Part shown: piece by piece, positions 38,915-49,814 of the stretch | Layout of the letters: each line of letters opens with the position of its first letter | Numbering within the stretch: position 1 is the stretch's first letter | Assembly: GCA_937146805.1 (NCBI GenBank) | Contig: CAKZRR010000043.1 | Span: 62,001 to 126,000 of the forward strand | Length of the DNA: 64,000 bases | From: an uncultured Owenweeksia sp. | GTDB taxonomy: Bacteria > Bacteroidota > Bacteroidia > Flavobacteriales > Schleiferiaceae | Direction: 5' to 3' | Notes under the pieces: model-generated | What the model was told of the DNA's origin: nothing | Databases searched by the model: none | The model's input: only the letters and a program-made list of their open reading frames with translations | Made by a program: the position numbers and the translations under genes

Positions 38915-39463
38915 CTATTCGCCAGCTTCAGTCGATTTATCATCCTTAGCTTCTGCTTTTGTTTCCTTAGCAGCAGCTTCAGCTTTGGGCTCAGCTTGTT
39001 TTGGAGCTTCAGCAGCTGCGCTACCTTCCACTTTTTTCTTAGCACCACCACCTCTACGGCTTTTACGCGCTTTTGTTTCAGTAGCTTTTCCGTTGCTGTA
39101 AAGCTCGTTAAAGTCTACTAACTCAATCATACACATTTCGGCATTATCACCTAAACGATTTCCCGTTTTAATAATACGTGTATATCCACCCGGTCTGTCG
39201 GCCACTTTTTCAGCTACATCTCTAAACAAAGTGCTTACCGCATATTTGTTTTTTAAGTATCCAAATACAATTCTACGACTGTGTGTACTGTCCGTTTTCG
39301 ACTTGGTGATTAATGGCTCAACGTATAGCTTAAGAGCTTTGGCCTTAGCTACCGTAGTATTAATACGCTTGTGCTCGATTAACGAAGCTGCCATATTGGC
39401 CAACATCGCTTTTCTGTGCGGAGCGGTACGTCCGAGATGATTAAATTTCTTTCCGTGTCTCAT
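38915..39463 (-). CDS. rplQ: 50S ribosomal protein L17
   Basis: Residues 1-120 match L17 ([20 protein letters not shown] at the start). It then has an Ala/Lys/Glu-rich tail of about 50 residues not found in E. coli L17 (127 aa). It is the last gene of the alpha part of the operon, 6 bases after rpoA. The tail may be a lineage-specific extension of the tunnel-exit protein. Confidence 0.96.
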   Translation of the reverse strand: MRHGKKFNHLGRTAPHRKAMLANMAASLIEHKRINTTVAKAKALKLYVEPLITKSKTDSTHSRRIVFGYLKNKYAVSTLFRDVAEKVADRPGGYTRIIKTGNRLGDNAEMCMIELVDFNELYSNGKATETKARKSRRGGGAKKKVEGSAAAEAPKQAEPKAEAAAKETKAEAKDDKSTEAGE

Positions 39464-39469
39464 CGTTCG

Positions 39470-40462
39470 TTATTCCTTATCCAATTTATATTTTGCGATG
39501 TCCATTCCAAAATGAAGACCCTTGTTTTCTACCAATTCGTCCAATTCAGTAAGTGACTTTTTTCCGAAGTTTCTAAACTTCATTAAATCGCTCTTTGTAA
39601 AAGTTACCAAGTCTCCAAGGGTATCTACTTCTGCCGCTTTTAAGCAGTTTAAAGCACGTACCGAAAGATCCATATCTACCAACTTCGTTTTAAGCAACTG
39701 ACGCATGTGAAGAATTTCTTCATCGTAATTATCAGTCTCCGAAGTTTTACTATCCTCTAAAGTGATCTTTTCGTCACTCACCAACATAAAGTGGTGAATC
39801 AAAATTTTAGCCGCTTCGGTTAACGCTTTCTTAGGATGAACACTACCATCTGTAGTAATTTCAAAAATCAACTTTTCGAAATCAGTTTTTTGTTCTACAC
39901 GGTAATTTTCAATGCTATACTTAACGTTTTTAATAGGCGTATAAATAGAGTCAATAAAAATAGTACCTAAAGAAGCACTGTTCTTCTTGTTCTCATCAGC
40001 AGGTACATATCCTCTACCTTTCTCAACTACAAGTTCCATATCCAACTTCACAGAAGGATCCATGTTACAAATAATTTGATCCGGGTTTAGAATTTGAAAA
40101 GCCGAAATAAACTTTCCTAAATCACCAGCCGTTAATTTATCTTGACCTGTAAAGCTTACGCTTACCTTCTCTTCTTCCAAATCTTCGATTTGGCGCTTAA
40201 AACGAACTTGTTTTAAGTTGAGAATAATTTCGGTAACATCTTCTACCACCCCTTTGATAGTAGAAAATTCATGCTCTACTCCTTCAATCTTAACCGAAGT
40301 AAAAGCAAAACCTTCAAGAGATGAAAGTAACACTCTACGAAGTGCATTACCCACTGTTAATCCATACCCTGGTTCTAATGGTCTGAACTCAAATTGACCG
40401 TCAGTATCAGAAGCGTGGTTCATGATTACCTGGTCAGGTTTTTGGAAGTTTAATATTGCCAT
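39470..40462 (-). CDS. rpoA: RNA polymerase alpha subunit
   Basis: The start is ATG 40462 ([10 protein letters not shown]); an upstream in-frame extension overlaps rpsD and is rejected. The 330-aa product has the N-terminal assembly domain and the C-terminal DNA- and activator-binding domain (about residues 255-330, '[22 protein letters not shown]'). It is the scaffold for beta and beta-prime assembly. Confidence 0.97.
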   Translation of the reverse strand: MAILNFQKPDQVIMNHASDTDGQFEFRPLEPGYGLTVGNALRRVLLSSLEGFAFTSVKIEGVEHEFSTIKGVVEDVTEIILNLKQVRFKRQIEDLEEEKVSVSFTGQDKLTAGDLGKFISAFQILNPDQIICNMDPSVKLDMELVVEKGRGYVPADENKKNSASLGTIFIDSIYTPIKNVKYSIENYRVEQKTDFEKLIFEITTDGSVHPKKALTEAAKILIHHFMLVSDEKITLEDSKTSETDNYDEEILHMRQLLKTKLVDMDLSVRALNCLKAAEVDTLGDLVTFTKSDLMKFRNFGKKSLTELDELVENKGLHFGMDIAKYKLDKE

Positions 40463-40490
40463 AGCAAGTTGAATAGAAGTTGATAATTGA

Positions 40491-41096
40491 TTATTTGGAG
40501 TACAATTCCACAATAAGTTGTTCCTTGATATTCTCAGGAATCATATCTCTTTGTGGTGTACTTAAAAAAGTACCCGTAAGGTTTGAGTTATTCCACTCTA
40601 ACCATTCGTACTGTGCACTGTGCCTTCCTAATGATTCAGAAATTACAGTTAATGATTTTGATTTTTCGCGTACTGAAATCACATCACCTGGTTTTACCTG
40701 GTAAGATGGAATGTTTACCAAACTACCGTTCACCAATACGTGGCGGTGTGATACTAACTGGCGAGCACCTCTACGAGAAGCCGCTAAGCCCATACGAAAA
40801 GCAACATTATCCAAACGAGATTCACAAAGTTGAAGTAATACTTCACCTGTAATACCCTTGGCGCGAGAAGCTTTGTCAAACAGATTAGCAAACTGACGTT
40901 CTAAAATACCATAGGTATATTTTGCCTTTTGCTTTTCGGCCAACTGAATGGCGTACTCTGACTTTTTACCTCTTCTACGATTAGGACCATGTTGTCCCGG
41001 AGGATAATTTTTCTTTTCAAATGCACGATCGGGTCCAAAAATGGGATCTCCGAACTTTCTAGCGATTTTAGTCTTGGGGCCTGTATATCTTGCCAT
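40491..41096 (-). CDS. rpsD: 30S ribosomal protein S4
   Basis: The 201-aa S4 begins [21 protein letters not shown], the form common in Bacteroidota. The S4 RNA-binding domain ([10 protein letters not shown]...) is near residues 92-150. It binds the 5' domain of 16S rRNA early in assembly. The gene follows rpsK by 24 bases. Confidence 0.98.
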   Translation of the reverse strand: MARYTGPKTKIARKFGDPIFGPDRAFEKKNYPPGQHGPNRRRGKKSEYAIQLAEKQKAKYTYGILERQFANLFDKASRAKGITGEVLLQLCESRLDNVAFRMGLAASRRGARQLVSHRHVLVNGSLVNIPSYQVKPGDVISVREKSKSLTVISESLGRHSAQYEWLEWNNSNLTGTFLSTPQRDMIPENIKEQLIVELYSK

Positions 41097-41120
41097 TTCT
41101 ACGCTTTCTTAATAATATTC

Positions 41121-41516
41121 TTAAACTCTTCTTCTTTTGGGAGGACGGCAGCCATTGTGTGGCATTGGTGTAATATCCATGATTTCAGACACTTCAATAC
41201 CTGAATTATGAATGGTACGAATAGCCGACTCGCGACCATTTCCCGGTCCTTTTACAAAAACCTTTACCTTTTTAAGGCCCAATTCCATGGCTACCTTACT
41301 GCAATCCTCTGCTGCCATTTGAGCAGCGTAAGGAGTGTTTTTCTTAGACCCTCTAAAGCCCATTTTACCAGCTGATGACCAGCTAATAACCTGCCCCTTA
41401 GTATTGGTAAGAGAGATAATAATGTTGTTGAAAGTAGCATTGATGTGCGCTTCGCCCACTGCCTCAATGATAACCTTTCTTTTCTTGGTGCCTTTACCTG
41501 CTGCTTTTTTTGCCAT
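41121..41516 (-). CDS. rpsK: 30S ribosomal protein S11
   Basis: The 131-aa S11 has the conserved '[21 protein letters not shown]' segment and the basic C-terminus '[13 protein letters not shown]'. It forms the platform of the 30S subunit near the E-site mRNA. It lies 12 bases downstream of rpsM. Confidence 0.98.
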   Translation of the reverse strand: MAKKAAGKGTKKRKVIIEAVGEAHINATFNNIIISLTNTKGQVISWSSAGKMGFRGSKKNTPYAAQMAAEDCSKVAMELGLKKVKVFVKGPGNGRESAIRTIHNSGIEVSEIMDITPMPHNGCRPPKRRRV

Positions 41517-41528
41517 AGGTCAAACTAA

Positions 41529-41906
41529 TTATTTAGTAGCTTTTTTCTTGTTAGCCACTGTTTTACGCTTTCCTTTTCTGGTACGTGAATTATTCTTGGT
41601 TCTTTGTCCTCTAAGAGGTAAGCCATTTCTATGACGTACTCCTCGGTAACAACCAATATCCATCAAACGTTTAATGCTTAATTGAATTTCCGAACGAAGC
41701 TCTCCTTCTACTTTGAACTGTTCGCTAATACTGTTACGTATAGCTGTAAGTTGGTCGTCATTCCAGTCGCTAACTTTAACATTTCGGTCAATGCCTGCGC
41801 TATCTAAAATCTTACGAGCACGGGTACTTCCTATTCCGAAAATATACGTTAAACCAATCTCGCCTCTTTTGTTTTTTGGTAAATCTATACCAGCAATCCT
41901 TGCCAT
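41529..41906 (-). CDS. rpsM: 30S ribosomal protein S13
   Basis: The 125-aa S13 begins [20 protein letters not shown], has the helix-hairpin-helix '[14 protein letters not shown]' and the lysine-rich tail. It contacts the P-site tRNA and the 50S subunit. The next upstream gene is rpmJ, 18 bases away. Confidence 0.98.
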   Translation of the reverse strand: MARIAGIDLPKNKRGEIGLTYIFGIGSTRARKILDSAGIDRNVKVSDWNDDQLTAIRNSISEQFKVEGELRSEIQLSIKRLMDIGCYRGVRHRNGLPLRGQRTKNNSRTRKGKRKTVANKKKATK

Positions 41907-41924
41907 AGGTAGTTCGTTAAAATA

Positions 41925-42041
41925 TTATCCTTGTCTTTGTTTAAACTTAGGATTCTTTTTGTTGATTACGTAAAGAACTCCTTTTCTGCGCACGATCTTG
42001 CAATCCGCACTTCTCTTTTTTAATGATGCTCTTACTTTCAT
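41925..42041 (-). CDS. rpmJ: 50S ribosomal protein L36
   Basis: The 38-aa protein reads [21 protein letters not shown] and ends [12 protein letters not shown]. Only one cysteine (Cys14) remains, so the zinc-binding CxxC..CxxxxH of the ancestral form is lost, as in the Bacteroidota form I know. It is the expected gene between infA and rpsM, and its stop at 41925-41927 is 18 bases before the rpsM start. Confidence 0.96.
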   Translation of the reverse strand: MKVRASLKKRSADCKIVRRKGVLYVINKKNPKFKQRQG

Positions 42042-42046
42042 TTGTA

Positions 42047-42262
42047 TTAATATCTGTAAGTTATCCTTGCTTTTGTTAAATCGTATGGAGACATTTCCAA
42101 TTTCACTTTATCTCCAGGCAACAGCTTAATATAGTTCATCCGCATTTTACCTGAAATGTGTGCCGTAACAACATGTCCGTTTTCGAGTTCTACTCTAAAC
42201 ATGGCGTTACTTAACGCTTCAATGATCGATCCGTCCTGCTCTATTGCTGCCTGTTTGGCCAT
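42047..42262 (-). CDS. infA: Translation initiation factor IF-1
   Basis: The 71-aa S1-like OB-fold protein has typical segments '[28 protein letters not shown]' (abridged) and ends '[10 protein letters not shown]'. IF-1 occupies the A site of the 30S subunit during initiation. It starts 17 bases after the secY stop. Methionine aminopeptidase (map), often between the two in other bacteria, is absent. Confidence 0.97.
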   Translation of the reverse strand: MAKQAAIEQDGSIIEALSNAMFRVELENGHVVTAHISGKMRMNYIKLLPGDKVKLEMSPYDLTKARITYRY

Positions 42263-42279
42263 CTCTTAATATTACTTTA

Positions 42280-43617
42280 TTAAATAGAGCTTACTGCTCT
42301 ACCTTTTAATTTACCCGACTTCATCAAACCATCATAATGACGATTTAATAAATAGCTTTCAATTTGTTGCAAAGTATCCAATACCACCCCAACCATAATT
42401 AAAAGACTGGTTCCTCCATAAAAATAAGAGAACTGAGTATTAACTCCTGCTATCATTGCGAAGGCAGGTAAAATAGCTAAAAGCGCTAAAAAGATAGACC
42501 CCGGAAGTGTAATACGAGACAGCACCGTATCCAAAAAGTCGGCTGTAGTTTTACCTGGTTTAATACCCGGAATAAAACCTCCGTTACGTTTTAAATCTTC
42601 GGCCATTTGGTTTGTGTTAACCTGAATAGCTGTATAAAAGTAGGTAAACAGTATAATCATTACCGCAAATACGGTGTTATACCAAAAACCTTGAATATTG
42701 CTAAAAGCCGATACAACTGCCGAGGCGTTATCACCTTCTAAATTAGCATAGCTTAAAACCGTTACCGGGATAAACATAATAGCCTGAGCAAAAATGATTG
42801 GCATAACTCCTGCCGCATTTACCTTAAGAGGTATATATTGACGAGCTGCGTTTCCAGAAAAAGTTCTTCCTCCAGTGGTACGTTTAGCGTATTGCACCGG
42901 CACTCTTCGCACTGCTTGTACTAAGGCTACCGACAGTAATATCACAATAAGTAAGGCCGCAATTTCAAGGATAAACAATACCATTCCTCCACCTAAGTCG
43001 TACTTAGAAGCAAATTCCTGAATTAATGCTTGAGGTAAGCTAGCAATAATACCCACCATAATAAGTAGCGAAATACCGTTACCAATACCTTTATCAGTTA
43101 TACGCTCTCCCAGCCACATAGCAAACACGGTACCGGCTGTAAGCACTATAATCGCTGTAATCCAAAACAATCCTGGAGCCATAGTTAGCTCTACCTGCTG
43201 ACTCATTAAGTTGGCAATGTAACCTGGAGCTTGCGCTGCTGTAATAGCTATTGTTAAAAAACGTGTAATCTGATTAATTTTTCTTCTTCCACTTTCCCCT
43301 TCTTTCTGCATTTTTTGAATGCTAGGAACGGCCATTCCTAAAAGCTGAATAACAATAGAAGCGGAAATGTAAGGCATAATACCTAAGGCCAATATTGAAG
43401 CGTTTGAAAAAGCACCTCCAGTAAAGGCATCTAGAAGACCTAAAATACCACCATCTGCCTGTGCTTGAAGATTGGATAAACTTTCAGGATTTATACCTGG
43501 CAAAACCACGTTAGATCCTAAACGATACACCAACAAAAGACCCAGAGTAAGTAAAATCTTTTCTCTGAGTTCTTCTATCTTCCAAATATTTTTTAATGTT
43601 TCAATAAAACGCTTCAT
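42280..43617 (-). CDS. secY: Protein translocase subunit SecY
   Basis: The 445-aa pore protein has ten hydrophobic segments and the family signatures GLLLVYRLGS, MPYISASIVIQLLG and NGGFIPGIKPG. It exports proteins with SecE and SecA, including the many signal-peptide and lipoprotein genes of this window. It lies 10 bases after rplO, and no adk gene follows. Confidence 0.97.
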   Translation of the reverse strand: MKRFIETLKNIWKIEELREKILLTLGLLLVYRLGSNVVLPGINPESLSNLQAQADGGILGLLDAFTGGAFSNASILALGIMPYISASIVIQLLGMAVPSIQKMQKEGESGRRKINQITRFLTIAITAAQAPGYIANLMSQQVELTMAPGLFWITAIIVLTAGTVFAMWLGERITDKGIGNGISLLIMVGIIASLPQALIQEFASKYDLGGGMVLFILEIAALLIVILLSVALVQAVRRVPVQYAKRTTGGRTFSGNAARQYIPLKVNAAGVMPIIFAQAIMFIPVTVLSYANLEGDNASAVVSAFSNIQGFWYNTVFAVMIILFTYFYTAIQVNTNQMAEDLKRNGGFIPGIKPGKTTADFLDTVLSRITLPGSIFLALLAILPAFAMIAGVNTQFSYFYGGTSLLIMVGVVLDTLQQIESYLLNRHYDGLMKSGKLKGRAVSSI

Positions 43618-43627
43618 GGAAATCTCG

Positions 43628-44077
43628 TTATAGAGTTAGAGCTTCACCACCTTTTGCTTCGATGGCTTCCTTAGCTGTTTTTGAAAAAGCATCAACCTCT
43701 ACCTTAATAGTAGCTGTTAATTCTCCTCTACCTAATATTTTTACCAAGTCTTTCTTCGCCACTAATCCATTCGCCACCAATATCTCTTTGTTGATACTAT
43801 CGGTTGCTTTTCCTTCATCTACCAACATCTGCAAGGTATCCAAGTTTACACCGTGATACTCTACCCTATTCATGTTACGAAAACCAAACTTAGGTACTCT
43901 TCTTTGAAGGGGCATTTGGCCACCTTCAAAACCAATCTTACGGCTGTAACCACTACGAGACTTTGCTCCGTTATGACCACGTGTGGCTGTGCCACCTTTT
44001 CCTGAACCTTCACCTCGGGCAATACGCTTGCGCGATTTAGTTGATCCTGCTGCTGGTTTTAAATTATTTAAACTCAT
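43628..44077 (-). CDS. rplO: 50S ribosomal protein L15
   Basis: ATG 44077 is used rather than the adjacent GTG 44080. The 149-aa L15 has the glycine/arginine-rich N-terminal arm (RIARGEGSGKGGTATRGHNG) that reaches into 23S rRNA and the KFGFRN segment. It is a late-assembling protein. Confidence 0.97.
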   Translation of the reverse strand: MSLNNLKPAAGSTKSRKRIARGEGSGKGGTATRGHNGAKSRSGYSRKIGFEGGQMPLQRRVPKFGFRNMNRVEYHGVNLDTLQMLVDEGKATDSINKEILVANGLVAKKDLVKILGRGELTATIKVEVDAFSKTAKEAIEAKGGEALTL

Positions 44078-44098
44078 CACTTAAATTCTTAAAAGATG

Positions 44099-44281
44099 TT
44101 ACTTTACTTCTTCTACTTCTATCAAGTGAGCCACCTTACGTACCATACCCAAAATTTGAGGGGTAGCTTCGTGCTCTACAACTTGATTCATTTTACGCAA
44201 TCCTAAAGCTTGCAAAGTCAATTTTTGATTTGCCGGGCGATTAATTTTGCTGCGTACTTGTTTTACTTTAATGGTAGCCAT
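44099..44281 (-). CDS. rpmD: 50S ribosomal protein L30
   Basis: This 60-aa protein (MATIKVKQVRSKINRPANQK) matches the short bacterial L30, with the single ferredoxin-like domain. It sits 13 bases downstream of rpsE. Confidence 0.95.
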   Translation of the reverse strand: MATIKVKQVRSKINRPANQKLTLQALGLRKMNQVVEHEATPQILGMVRKVAHLIEVEEVK

Positions 44282-44294
44282 CTTCGCTAATATT

Positions 44295-44819
44295 TTAACC
44301 GTTGAATACTTTATCTACTGTAATACCACGAGTTTTAGCAATGGTTCCTGCATCACGAAGTTTTAATAAGCAATCAAAAGTTGCTTTTACAACATTATGC
44401 GGGTTAGATGAACCTTTCGATTTTGCTAATACATCGTGTACCCCTAAGCTTTCTAATACTGCTCTCATAGCACCACCAGCAATTACTCCAGTACCATTTG
44501 ATGCTGGACGTAAAAATACACGCGCACCACCATATTTACCTAACTGCTCATGCGGAATTGTTTTCTTCACAAGCGGAATTCGAACTAAGTTTTTCTTAGC
44601 GTCTTCAATTCCTTTTTGAATGGCTTCTGAAACTTCCTTTGATTTTCCTAAACCAAAACCAGCTACACCATTCTCGTCTCCTACTACAACAATAGCAGAA
44701 AATCCGAATGTTCTACCACCCTTTGTAACCTTTGTTACTCTTTGAATACCTACCACGCGATCGGTTAATTCCAATCCGCTTGGCTTTACTTTTTGTACGT
44801 TTTTATGACCTTTAATCAT
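44295..44819 (-). CDS. rpsE: 30S ribosomal protein S5
   Basis: The 174-aa S5 has the double-stranded RNA-binding fold ([18 protein letters not shown]) and the loop '[26 protein letters not shown]' (abridged) involved in decoding fidelity. Spectinomycin resistance maps to the GG-R loop; the sequence looks wild-type to the eye. Confidence 0.97.
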   Translation of the reverse strand: MIKGHKNVQKVKPSGLELTDRVVGIQRVTKVTKGGRTFGFSAIVVVGDENGVAGFGLGKSKEVSEAIQKGIEDAKKNLVRIPLVKKTIPHEQLGKYGGARVFLRPASNGTGVIAGGAMRAVLESLGVHDVLAKSKGSSNPHNVVKATFDCLLKLRDAGTIAKTRGITVDKVFNG

Positions 44820-44828
44820 GTCGGTATC

Positions 44829-45182
44829 TTAAAATTTTAGTCCTCCTTCTCGGGCTCCTTCAGCCAAAGATTTTACTCTTCCGTGATATAGATATCCTCC
44901 TCTATCAAAGATGCAAGCATCTACACCATTGGCCGTAGCCTTTTCGGCAAGCTTTTTTCCCACAGCTTTCGCTACTTCGGCTTTCGATCCTTCTTTGGCA
45001 AAACCTTTTTCTAATGATGACGCGGCCGCTATTGTTTGACCATTTACATCATTAATGATTTGCGCGTAAATTTCTTTATTACTTCTAAATACGGCTAAAC
45101 GTGGTTTCTCAGATGTACCATTTACAATCTTTCTAACTCTACGCTTAATACGTAATCTTCTGTCTGCTTTGCTAAGTGCCAT
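44829..45182 (-). CDS. rplR: 50S ribosomal protein L18
   Basis: The 117-aa L18 starts [20 protein letters not shown] and ends with the conserved [21 protein letters not shown]. It binds 5S rRNA together with L5. It lies 9 bases before rpsE. Confidence 0.97.
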   Translation of the reverse strand: MALSKADRRLRIKRRVRKIVNGTSEKPRLAVFRSNKEIYAQIINDVNGQTIAAASSLEKGFAKEGSKAEVAKAVGKKLAEKATANGVDACIFDRGGYLYHGRVKSLAEGAREGGLKF

Positions 45183-45189
45183 TTCCTAA

Positions 45190-45741
45190 TTATTTAGCAG
45201 CGGTTTTACCAGCTTTTCTTCTAATGTATTCTCCCACATACTTAACACCTTTACCTTTGTACGGCTCTGGCTTACGTAATGAGCGAATTTTTGCAGCCAC
45301 CATACCAACTAATTGCTTATCGTGGCTATTTAATATTACGATAGGATTTTTTCCTTTTACCGATTCGGTTGTAATCTTAACCTCAGTTGGTAATTCAAAC
45401 AAAATATTGTGTGAATATCCTAAAGCTAAATCCAGTTTCTGTCCTTGATTAGAGGCTCTATAACCTACCCCAACCAGCTCTAGTCTTTTTTCATAACCCT
45501 TGCTTACACCTTCTACCATATTCGCAATAAGCGAACGAAATAATCCGTGATCAGCTTTGGTTTGTTTTTCCTCGTTGGCACGTGTTACATTTAACTCACC
45601 TTCTTCCAGTTTTACTGAAATAGTGTTTGGTAACTCTTGACTCAACTCCCCTAATTTTCCCTTTACCGTAACCAAGTTACCGCTAACGGTAAACTCAACA
45701 CCGGCTGGAACTGTAATGGGGGCTTTTCCTATTCGTGACAT
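45190..45741 (-). CDS. rplF: 50S ribosomal protein L6
   Basis: The 183-aa L6 has two similar alpha/beta domains and the C-terminal EPYKGKGVKYVGE motif. It sits near the sarcin-ricin loop. Confidence 0.97.
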   Translation of the reverse strand: MSRIGKAPITVPAGVEFTVSGNLVTVKGKLGELSQELPNTISVKLEEGELNVTRANEEKQTKADHGLFRSLIANMVEGVSKGYEKRLELVGVGYRASNQGQKLDLALGYSHNILFELPTEVKITTESVKGKNPIVILNSHDKQLVGMVAAKIRSLRKPEPYKGKGVKYVGEYIRRKAGKTAAK

Positions 45742-45770
45742 CTTTTAATACTTTCTAATTGTTGCTTCAA

Positions 45771-46172
45771 TTAATATACGTAGCAAAGTACTTCTCCACC
45801 TACGTTCTCCTTACGCGCCTGCTTATCAGTCATAACGCCTTTAGAGGTAGATACTATCGCTATTCCCAATCCATTAATTACACGAGGAATATCGCTACTT
45901 GCACGGTACTTACGCAAACCTGGCTTACTTACACGCTCTAACGAACGGATAGCTGGCTCTTGTGTTAATCGATTATACTTTAAGGCAATTTTAATGTTGC
46001 CTTGCGGTCCTTTATCGCTCTCTACTTTGTAGTTTGTAATATAACCTTGCTCAAACAAAATTTTAGTAAGATTCACCTTCATACTTGAAGAAGGAATTTC
46101 TACTACTTTATGTCCGGCAAGCATCGCGTTACGAACGCGCGTTAAAAAATCTGCAATTGGATCTGTAACCAT
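45771..46172 (-). CDS. rpsH: 30S ribosomal protein S8
   Basis: The 133-aa S8 begins DPIADFLTRVRNAM and ends with 'STSKGVMTDKQARKENVGGE'. It binds the central 16S domain. In E. coli S8 represses the spc operon by binding the rplE region; I see no proof of that mechanism here. Confidence 0.97.
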   Translation of the reverse strand: MVTDPIADFLTRVRNAMLAGHKVVEIPSSSMKVNLTKILFEQGYITNYKVESDKGPQGNIKIALKYNRLTQEPAIRSLERVSKPGLRKYRASSDIPRVINGLGIAIVSTSKGVMTDKQARKENVGGEVLCYVY

Positions 46173-46184
46173 CTTTCTAAAATT

Positions 46185-46454
46185 TTACCAGCTAGCTTTT
46201 TTTACTCCTGGGATCAAGCCATTGTTGGCCATTTCTCTAAACGTAACCCTCGAAACACCAAATTGACGCATATATCCTTTAGGACGACCGGTGATTTTGC
46301 AGCGGTTGTGCATTCTAATTGGAGAGGCATTTTTAGGTAATTTTTGAAGTGCATCGTAATCACCTGCTTCTTTTAACGCTTTACGCTTTTCAGCGTACTT
46401 AGCTACTGTTTTGGCACGCTTTACTTCGCGGGCTTTCATCGATTCTTTCGCCAT
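46185..46454 (-). CDS. rpsN: 30S ribosomal protein S14 (long, zinc-free form)
   Basis: The 89-aa S14 is the long form without the CxxC zinc knuckle: only '[21 protein letters not shown]' remains. It lies 2 bases after rplE and helps assemble the 30S head. Confidence 0.96.
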   Translation of the reverse strand: MAKESMKAREVKRAKTVAKYAEKRKALKEAGDYDALQKLPKNASPIRMHNRCKITGRPKGYMRQFGVSRVTFREMANNGLIPGVKKASW

Positions 46455-46456
46455 AA

Positions 46457-47005
46457 TTATTTCTTAAAGGGAAATCCGAATTGTTGTAATAATGCTTTTG
46501 CTTCTTTATCGGTATCAGCCGTAGTAACAAAAGTAACGTCCATACCTGTAATTTTACTCACCTTATCGATGTCAATTTCAGGATATATTATTTGCTCGGT
46601 AATACCCATGGTGTAATTACCACGACCATCAAAACCCGTTTTTTTCATTCCATTAAAGTCACGAATACGAGGAAGCGTTGTCCAAATTAAACGCTCTAAA
46701 AACTCATACATCTTTTCGCCTCTAAGGGTTACTTTAGCCCCAATTGGCATACCCTTTCTCAACTTAAAGTTTGAAATATCTTTTCGTGAAAAAGTAGCTA
46801 AGGCCTTTTGACCTGTAATGCGACTCATTTCATCAATCGCATGATCTACCAATTTTTTATCAGCCGTAGCAGCACCAATACCTTGTGACAAAACAATTTT
46901 TGTTAAGCGGGGTACTTGCATTACGTTATCGTAGCTAAACTCTTTTTTAAGAGCCTCTACCATCTCGCTGCGGTACTTTTCTTTTAGTGTAGGAACGTAG
47001 TTCAT
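46457..47005 (-). CDS. rplE: 50S ribosomal protein L5
   Basis: The 182-aa L5 has segments [16 protein letters not shown] and '[21 protein letters not shown]'. It anchors 5S rRNA and contacts the P-site tRNA. It overlaps rplX by one base. Confidence 0.97.
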   Translation of the reverse strand: MNYVPTLKEKYRSEMVEALKKEFSYDNVMQVPRLTKIVLSQGIGAATADKKLVDHAIDEMSRITGQKALATFSRKDISNFKLRKGMPIGAKVTLRGEKMYEFLERLIWTTLPRIRDFNGMKKTGFDGRGNYTMGITEQIIYPEIDIDKVSKITGMDVTFVTTADTDKEAKALLQQFGFPFKK

Positions 47006-47322
47006 TACTTAATGATCTCTTGTGTTTTCTTAGAATATCTTACCAGCTTACCGCTCTCATCCTTCTTTCTTCCAATACGACTTGCATCGCCATTAGCATC
47101 TACGTACATTAAGTTAGAAAGATGAATAGGTGCTTCTTTCTCCACAATTCCTCCTTGCGGATTAGCAGCACTTGGCTTTTCGTGCTTCTTTATGATGTTA
47201 ATACCTTCTACTAAAGCGCGATTCTTCTCGCCTATCATTTCCAGCACCTTACCTGATTGCCCTTTGTGCTCTCCTGCAAGTACCTTTACGGTATCTCCTT
47301 TTTTAATATGAAACTTTGCCAT
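47005..47322 (-). CDS. rplX: 50S ribosomal protein L24
   Basis: The 105-aa L24 has the KOW motif ([21 protein letters not shown]) and the C-terminal arm. It is an initiator of 50S assembly. Its stop overlaps the rplE start by one base. Confidence 0.97.
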   Translation of the reverse strand: MAKFHIKKGDTVKVLAGEHKGQSGKVLEMIGEKNRALVEGINIIKKHEKPSAANPQGGIVEKEAPIHLSNLMYVDANGDASRIGRKKDESGKLVRYSKKTQEIIK

Positions 47323-47334
47323 TGTCTTATTAAT

Positions 47335-47703
47335 TTATAATACTTCTGGTGCCAGAGATACTATCTTCATAAATTGTTTATCGCGTAATTCGCGTGAAAC
47401 AGGACCGAATACACGGGTACCTCTCATCTCGCCTTGAGCGTTTAGCAACACGCAAGCGTTATCATCAAAACGGATGTACGATCCATCGGCTCTACGCACT
47501 TCTTTTTTAGTACGTACTACAACTGCTGTAGATACAATTCCTTTTTTAACGCTACCTGCTGGAGTAGCCTCCTTTACGGTAACCACAATTTTGTCGCCTA
47601 CCGAAGCATATCTTCTTTTGGTACCTCCTAACACGCGGATGCAAAGAACTTCTTTGGCTCCTGTGTTATCCGCTACTCTTAGTCTTGATTCTTGCTGTAA
47701 CAT
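47335..47703 (-). CDS. rplN: 50S ribosomal protein L14
   Basis: The 122-aa L14 begins [18 protein letters not shown] and ends in '[18 protein letters not shown]', with all the expected blocks. It faces the inter-subunit bridge. Confidence 0.97.
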   Translation of the reverse strand: MLQQESRLRVADNTGAKEVLCIRVLGGTKRRYASVGDKIVVTVKEATPAGSVKKGIVSTAVVVRTKKEVRRADGSYIRFDDNACVLLNAQGEMRGTRVFGPVSRELRDKQFMKIVSLAPEVL

Positions 47704-47705
47704 GA

Positions 47706-47969
47706 TTACTTAGCCCTTTCAATGATTTCTACTAATCTCCAGTTTTTCAACTTACTCAACGGACGAGTTTCCATGATGCGCACGGTATCACCAATATTGC
47801 AATCATTTTTCTCATCATGAGCATGAAACTTTTTAGTAAGCTTAATAAACTTACCATACATGGCGTGTTTCTTTTTTCTTTCTACCGATACCGTAATGGT
47901 CTTCTCCATTTTGTTACTGGTAACAACGCCAATACGTTCCTTTCTCAAATTTCTTTTTAAATCTTCCAT
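47706..47969 (-). CDS. rpsQ: 30S ribosomal protein S17
   Basis: The 87-aa S17 has the OB fold with '[19 protein letters not shown]' and '[20 protein letters not shown]'. It is an early 30S assembly protein, 2 bases before rplN. Confidence 0.96.
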   Translation of the reverse strand: MEDLKRNLRKERIGVVTSNKMEKTITVSVERKKKHAMYGKFIKLTKKFHAHDEKNDCNIGDTVRIMETRPLSKLKNWRLVEIIERAK

Positions 47970-47981
47970 CTCCAGAAATTT

Positions 47982-48182
47982 TTACTGTTCAGTATTTTGG
48001 TTACGCTTATTAAGTTCCGTAGCTAATCTAGCTACAGCTCTACGCAAGTTTTTTAACTCATTTGGATTTTCTAGTGGCGTAATGGAATGACCCATTTTCA
48101 TTTTGGCGTAATTCACCTTTTGCTCTACTAGTTGCTCCGCAATTTCTTGGGTTGTCATTTCCCTAACTACTGATGCCTTCAT
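47982..48182 (-). CDS. rpmC: 50S ribosomal protein L29
   Basis: The ATG at 48182 gives 66 aa (MKASVVREMTTQEIAEQ); a GTG at 48203 would overlap rplP and is rejected. It is the small helical L29 at the tunnel exit, where SRP and trigger factor bind. Confidence 0.94.
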   Translation of the reverse strand: MKASVVREMTTQEIAEQLVEQKVNYAKMKMGHSITPLENPNELKNLRRAVARLATELNKRNQNTEQ

Positions 48183-48195
48183 ACTTTCTAAACTT

Positions 48196-48618
48196 TTATG
48201 CACCCACGTAGTCTCTACGAACTACGAATTTTGTTTTTACTGGTAACTTTTGTGCCGCTAACCTAAGTGCTTCCTTAGCAACTTCTGAACTCACACCATC
48301 CAATTCAAAGATGATACGACCAGGTTTTACCACTGCCACCCAGTGATCCAAGGCTCCTTTACCCTTACCCATACGTACCTCTGCAGGTTTGTTGGTAATT
48401 GGCTTGTCCGGAAAAATTCGGATCCACAACTGTCCTTCTCTCTTCATGTAGCGTGTTGCTGCAATACGAGCTGCCTCAATTTGGCGCGAAGTGATAAAAA
48501 TTTCATCTAGCGCTTTGATTCCAAAGCTTCCGAAAGCGATAGTCGATCCACGATGGGCATTACCCTTCATGCGTCCCTTAAAATGCTTTCTGTGTTTTGT
48601 TTTCTTAGGTTGTAACAT
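48196..48618 (-). CDS. rplP: 50S ribosomal protein L16
   Basis: The 140-aa L16 begins [19 protein letters not shown] and contains the '[18 protein letters not shown]' loop near the A-site tRNA. The normal order rpsC-rplP-rpmC is kept. Confidence 0.97.
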   Translation of the reverse strand: MLQPKKTKHRKHFKGRMKGNAHRGSTIAFGSFGIKALDEIFITSRQIEAARIAATRYMKREGQLWIRIFPDKPITNKPAEVRMGKGKGALDHWVAVVKPGRIIFELDGVSSEVAKEALRLAAQKLPVKTKFVVRRDYVGA

Positions 48619-48642
48619 TGTAAAATGTTCTCTTTAAAAGTC

Positions 48643-49371
48643 CTATTTTCTTTTTCCTTTCGAAGCACCTCTACCACCTCGGTTAGAGCGACCTTCTTGT
48701 TTTCCACCTTTGGATACAGTACCTAAAAGATTACTTAAATCTCTTTTACCATATACCTCGCCTTTCATAATCCAAACTTTAATTCCTATTAAGCCATAGG
48801 TAGTTTGAGCTTCGGCCAAGCTGTAATCAATATCAGCTCTAAAGGTATGCAGAGGGGTACGCCCATCTTTATACATTTCTGAACGAGCCATTTCAGCGCC
48901 ATTCAATCTTCCTGATACTTGTACTTTTATACCTTCTGCTCCCATTCGCATGGTTGCAGCGATTCCCATTTTAATGGCTCTTCTAAAACTAATACGACCC
49001 TCAATTTGGCGAGCAATACTATCAGCCACCAACTTGGCATCTAGCTCAGGTCTTTTAATTTCAAAAATGTTTATCTGAACCTCCTTCTGAGTCAGTTTCT
49101 TAAGCTCTTCTTTAAGCTTATCTACTTCCTGACCACCTTTTCCGATAATAATACCAGGACGACTCGTTGTAATAGTTACAGTAACTAATTTCAACGTTCT
49201 TTCGATAATAATACGGCTTACACTGGCCTTTGAAAGACGGGCGTAAAGGTATTTTCTAATCTTGTTGTCTTCGGCAATCTTATCACCGTAGTTTTTACCT
49301 CCGTACCAGTTGCTTTCCCAACCGCGAATAAAACCTAGTCTATTACCTATGGGGTTTGTTTTTTGACCCAT
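48643..49371 (-). CDS. rpsC: 30S ribosomal protein S3
   Basis: The 242-aa S3 starts [20 protein letters not shown]. The KH domain ([15 protein letters not shown]) is near residues 75-90, and the tail is Gly/Arg/Lys-rich. It lines the mRNA entry channel. The tail is somewhat longer than the E. coli protein. Confidence 0.97.
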   Translation of the reverse strand: MGQKTNPIGNRLGFIRGWESNWYGGKNYGDKIAEDNKIRKYLYARLSKASVSRIIIERTLKLVTVTITTSRPGIIIGKGGQEVDKLKEELKKLTQKEVQINIFEIKRPELDAKLVADSIARQIEGRISFRRAIKMGIAATMRMGAEGIKVQVSGRLNGAEMARSEMYKDGRTPLHTFRADIDYSLAEAQTTYGLIGIKVWIMKGEVYGKRDLSNLLGTVSKGGKQEGRSNRGGRGASKGKRK

Positions 49372-49374
49372 CGC

Positions 49375-49803
49375 TTATGAATTACTTTCGGTTACTACTT
49401 CTTCTACTACCGTTTTGGCATCTACCACAATCGTTACATGATTGCTTCTTTTGCGAATACGGTGCGCTCTTCCCTGCGGTGCAGGTTGGATACGCTTTAA
49501 CATGCGTGCACTATCAACAAATATCTCTTTCACATAAAGTCCAGCAGCATCACTACGCTCGCCTTCATTTTTCTGCTCCCAGTTATTTACTGCCGATAGC
49601 AAAAGCTTTTCCAATCTGATGCTAGCTTCTTTACCGCTATGCTTCAGCATAAAAATTGCTTTTTCAACCTCTACGCCACGGATCATATCCGCAACCAATC
49701 TCATTTTACGAGGAGAAGTTGGGCAATTATTAAGCTTGGCCATTGCCACGCTTTTTCTGGCCTCTTTCATGGCCTCTGCTCTTAGTTTTTTTCTGGCACC
49801 CAT
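49375..49803 (-). CDS. rplV: 50S ribosomal protein L22
   Basis: The 142-aa L22 has '[19 protein letters not shown]' and the beta hairpin '[16 protein letters not shown]' reaching into the exit tunnel. An extra acidic C-terminal stretch of about 15 residues is present. It lies 3 bases from rpsC. Confidence 0.96.
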   Translation of the reverse strand: MGARKKLRAEAMKEARKSVAMAKLNNCPTSPRKMRLVADMIRGVEVEKAIFMLKHSGKEASIRLEKLLLSAVNNWEQKNEGERSDAAGLYVKEIFVDSARMLKRIQPAPQGRAHRIRKRSNHVTIVVDAKTVVEEVVTESNS

Positions 49804-49814
49804 TGTCGTAAATA

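Noticed and set aside
48183-48203. GTG start extending L29 by 7 residues
   Set aside because: It overlaps the rplP stop, and the ATG at 48182 gives the normal L29 N-terminus.
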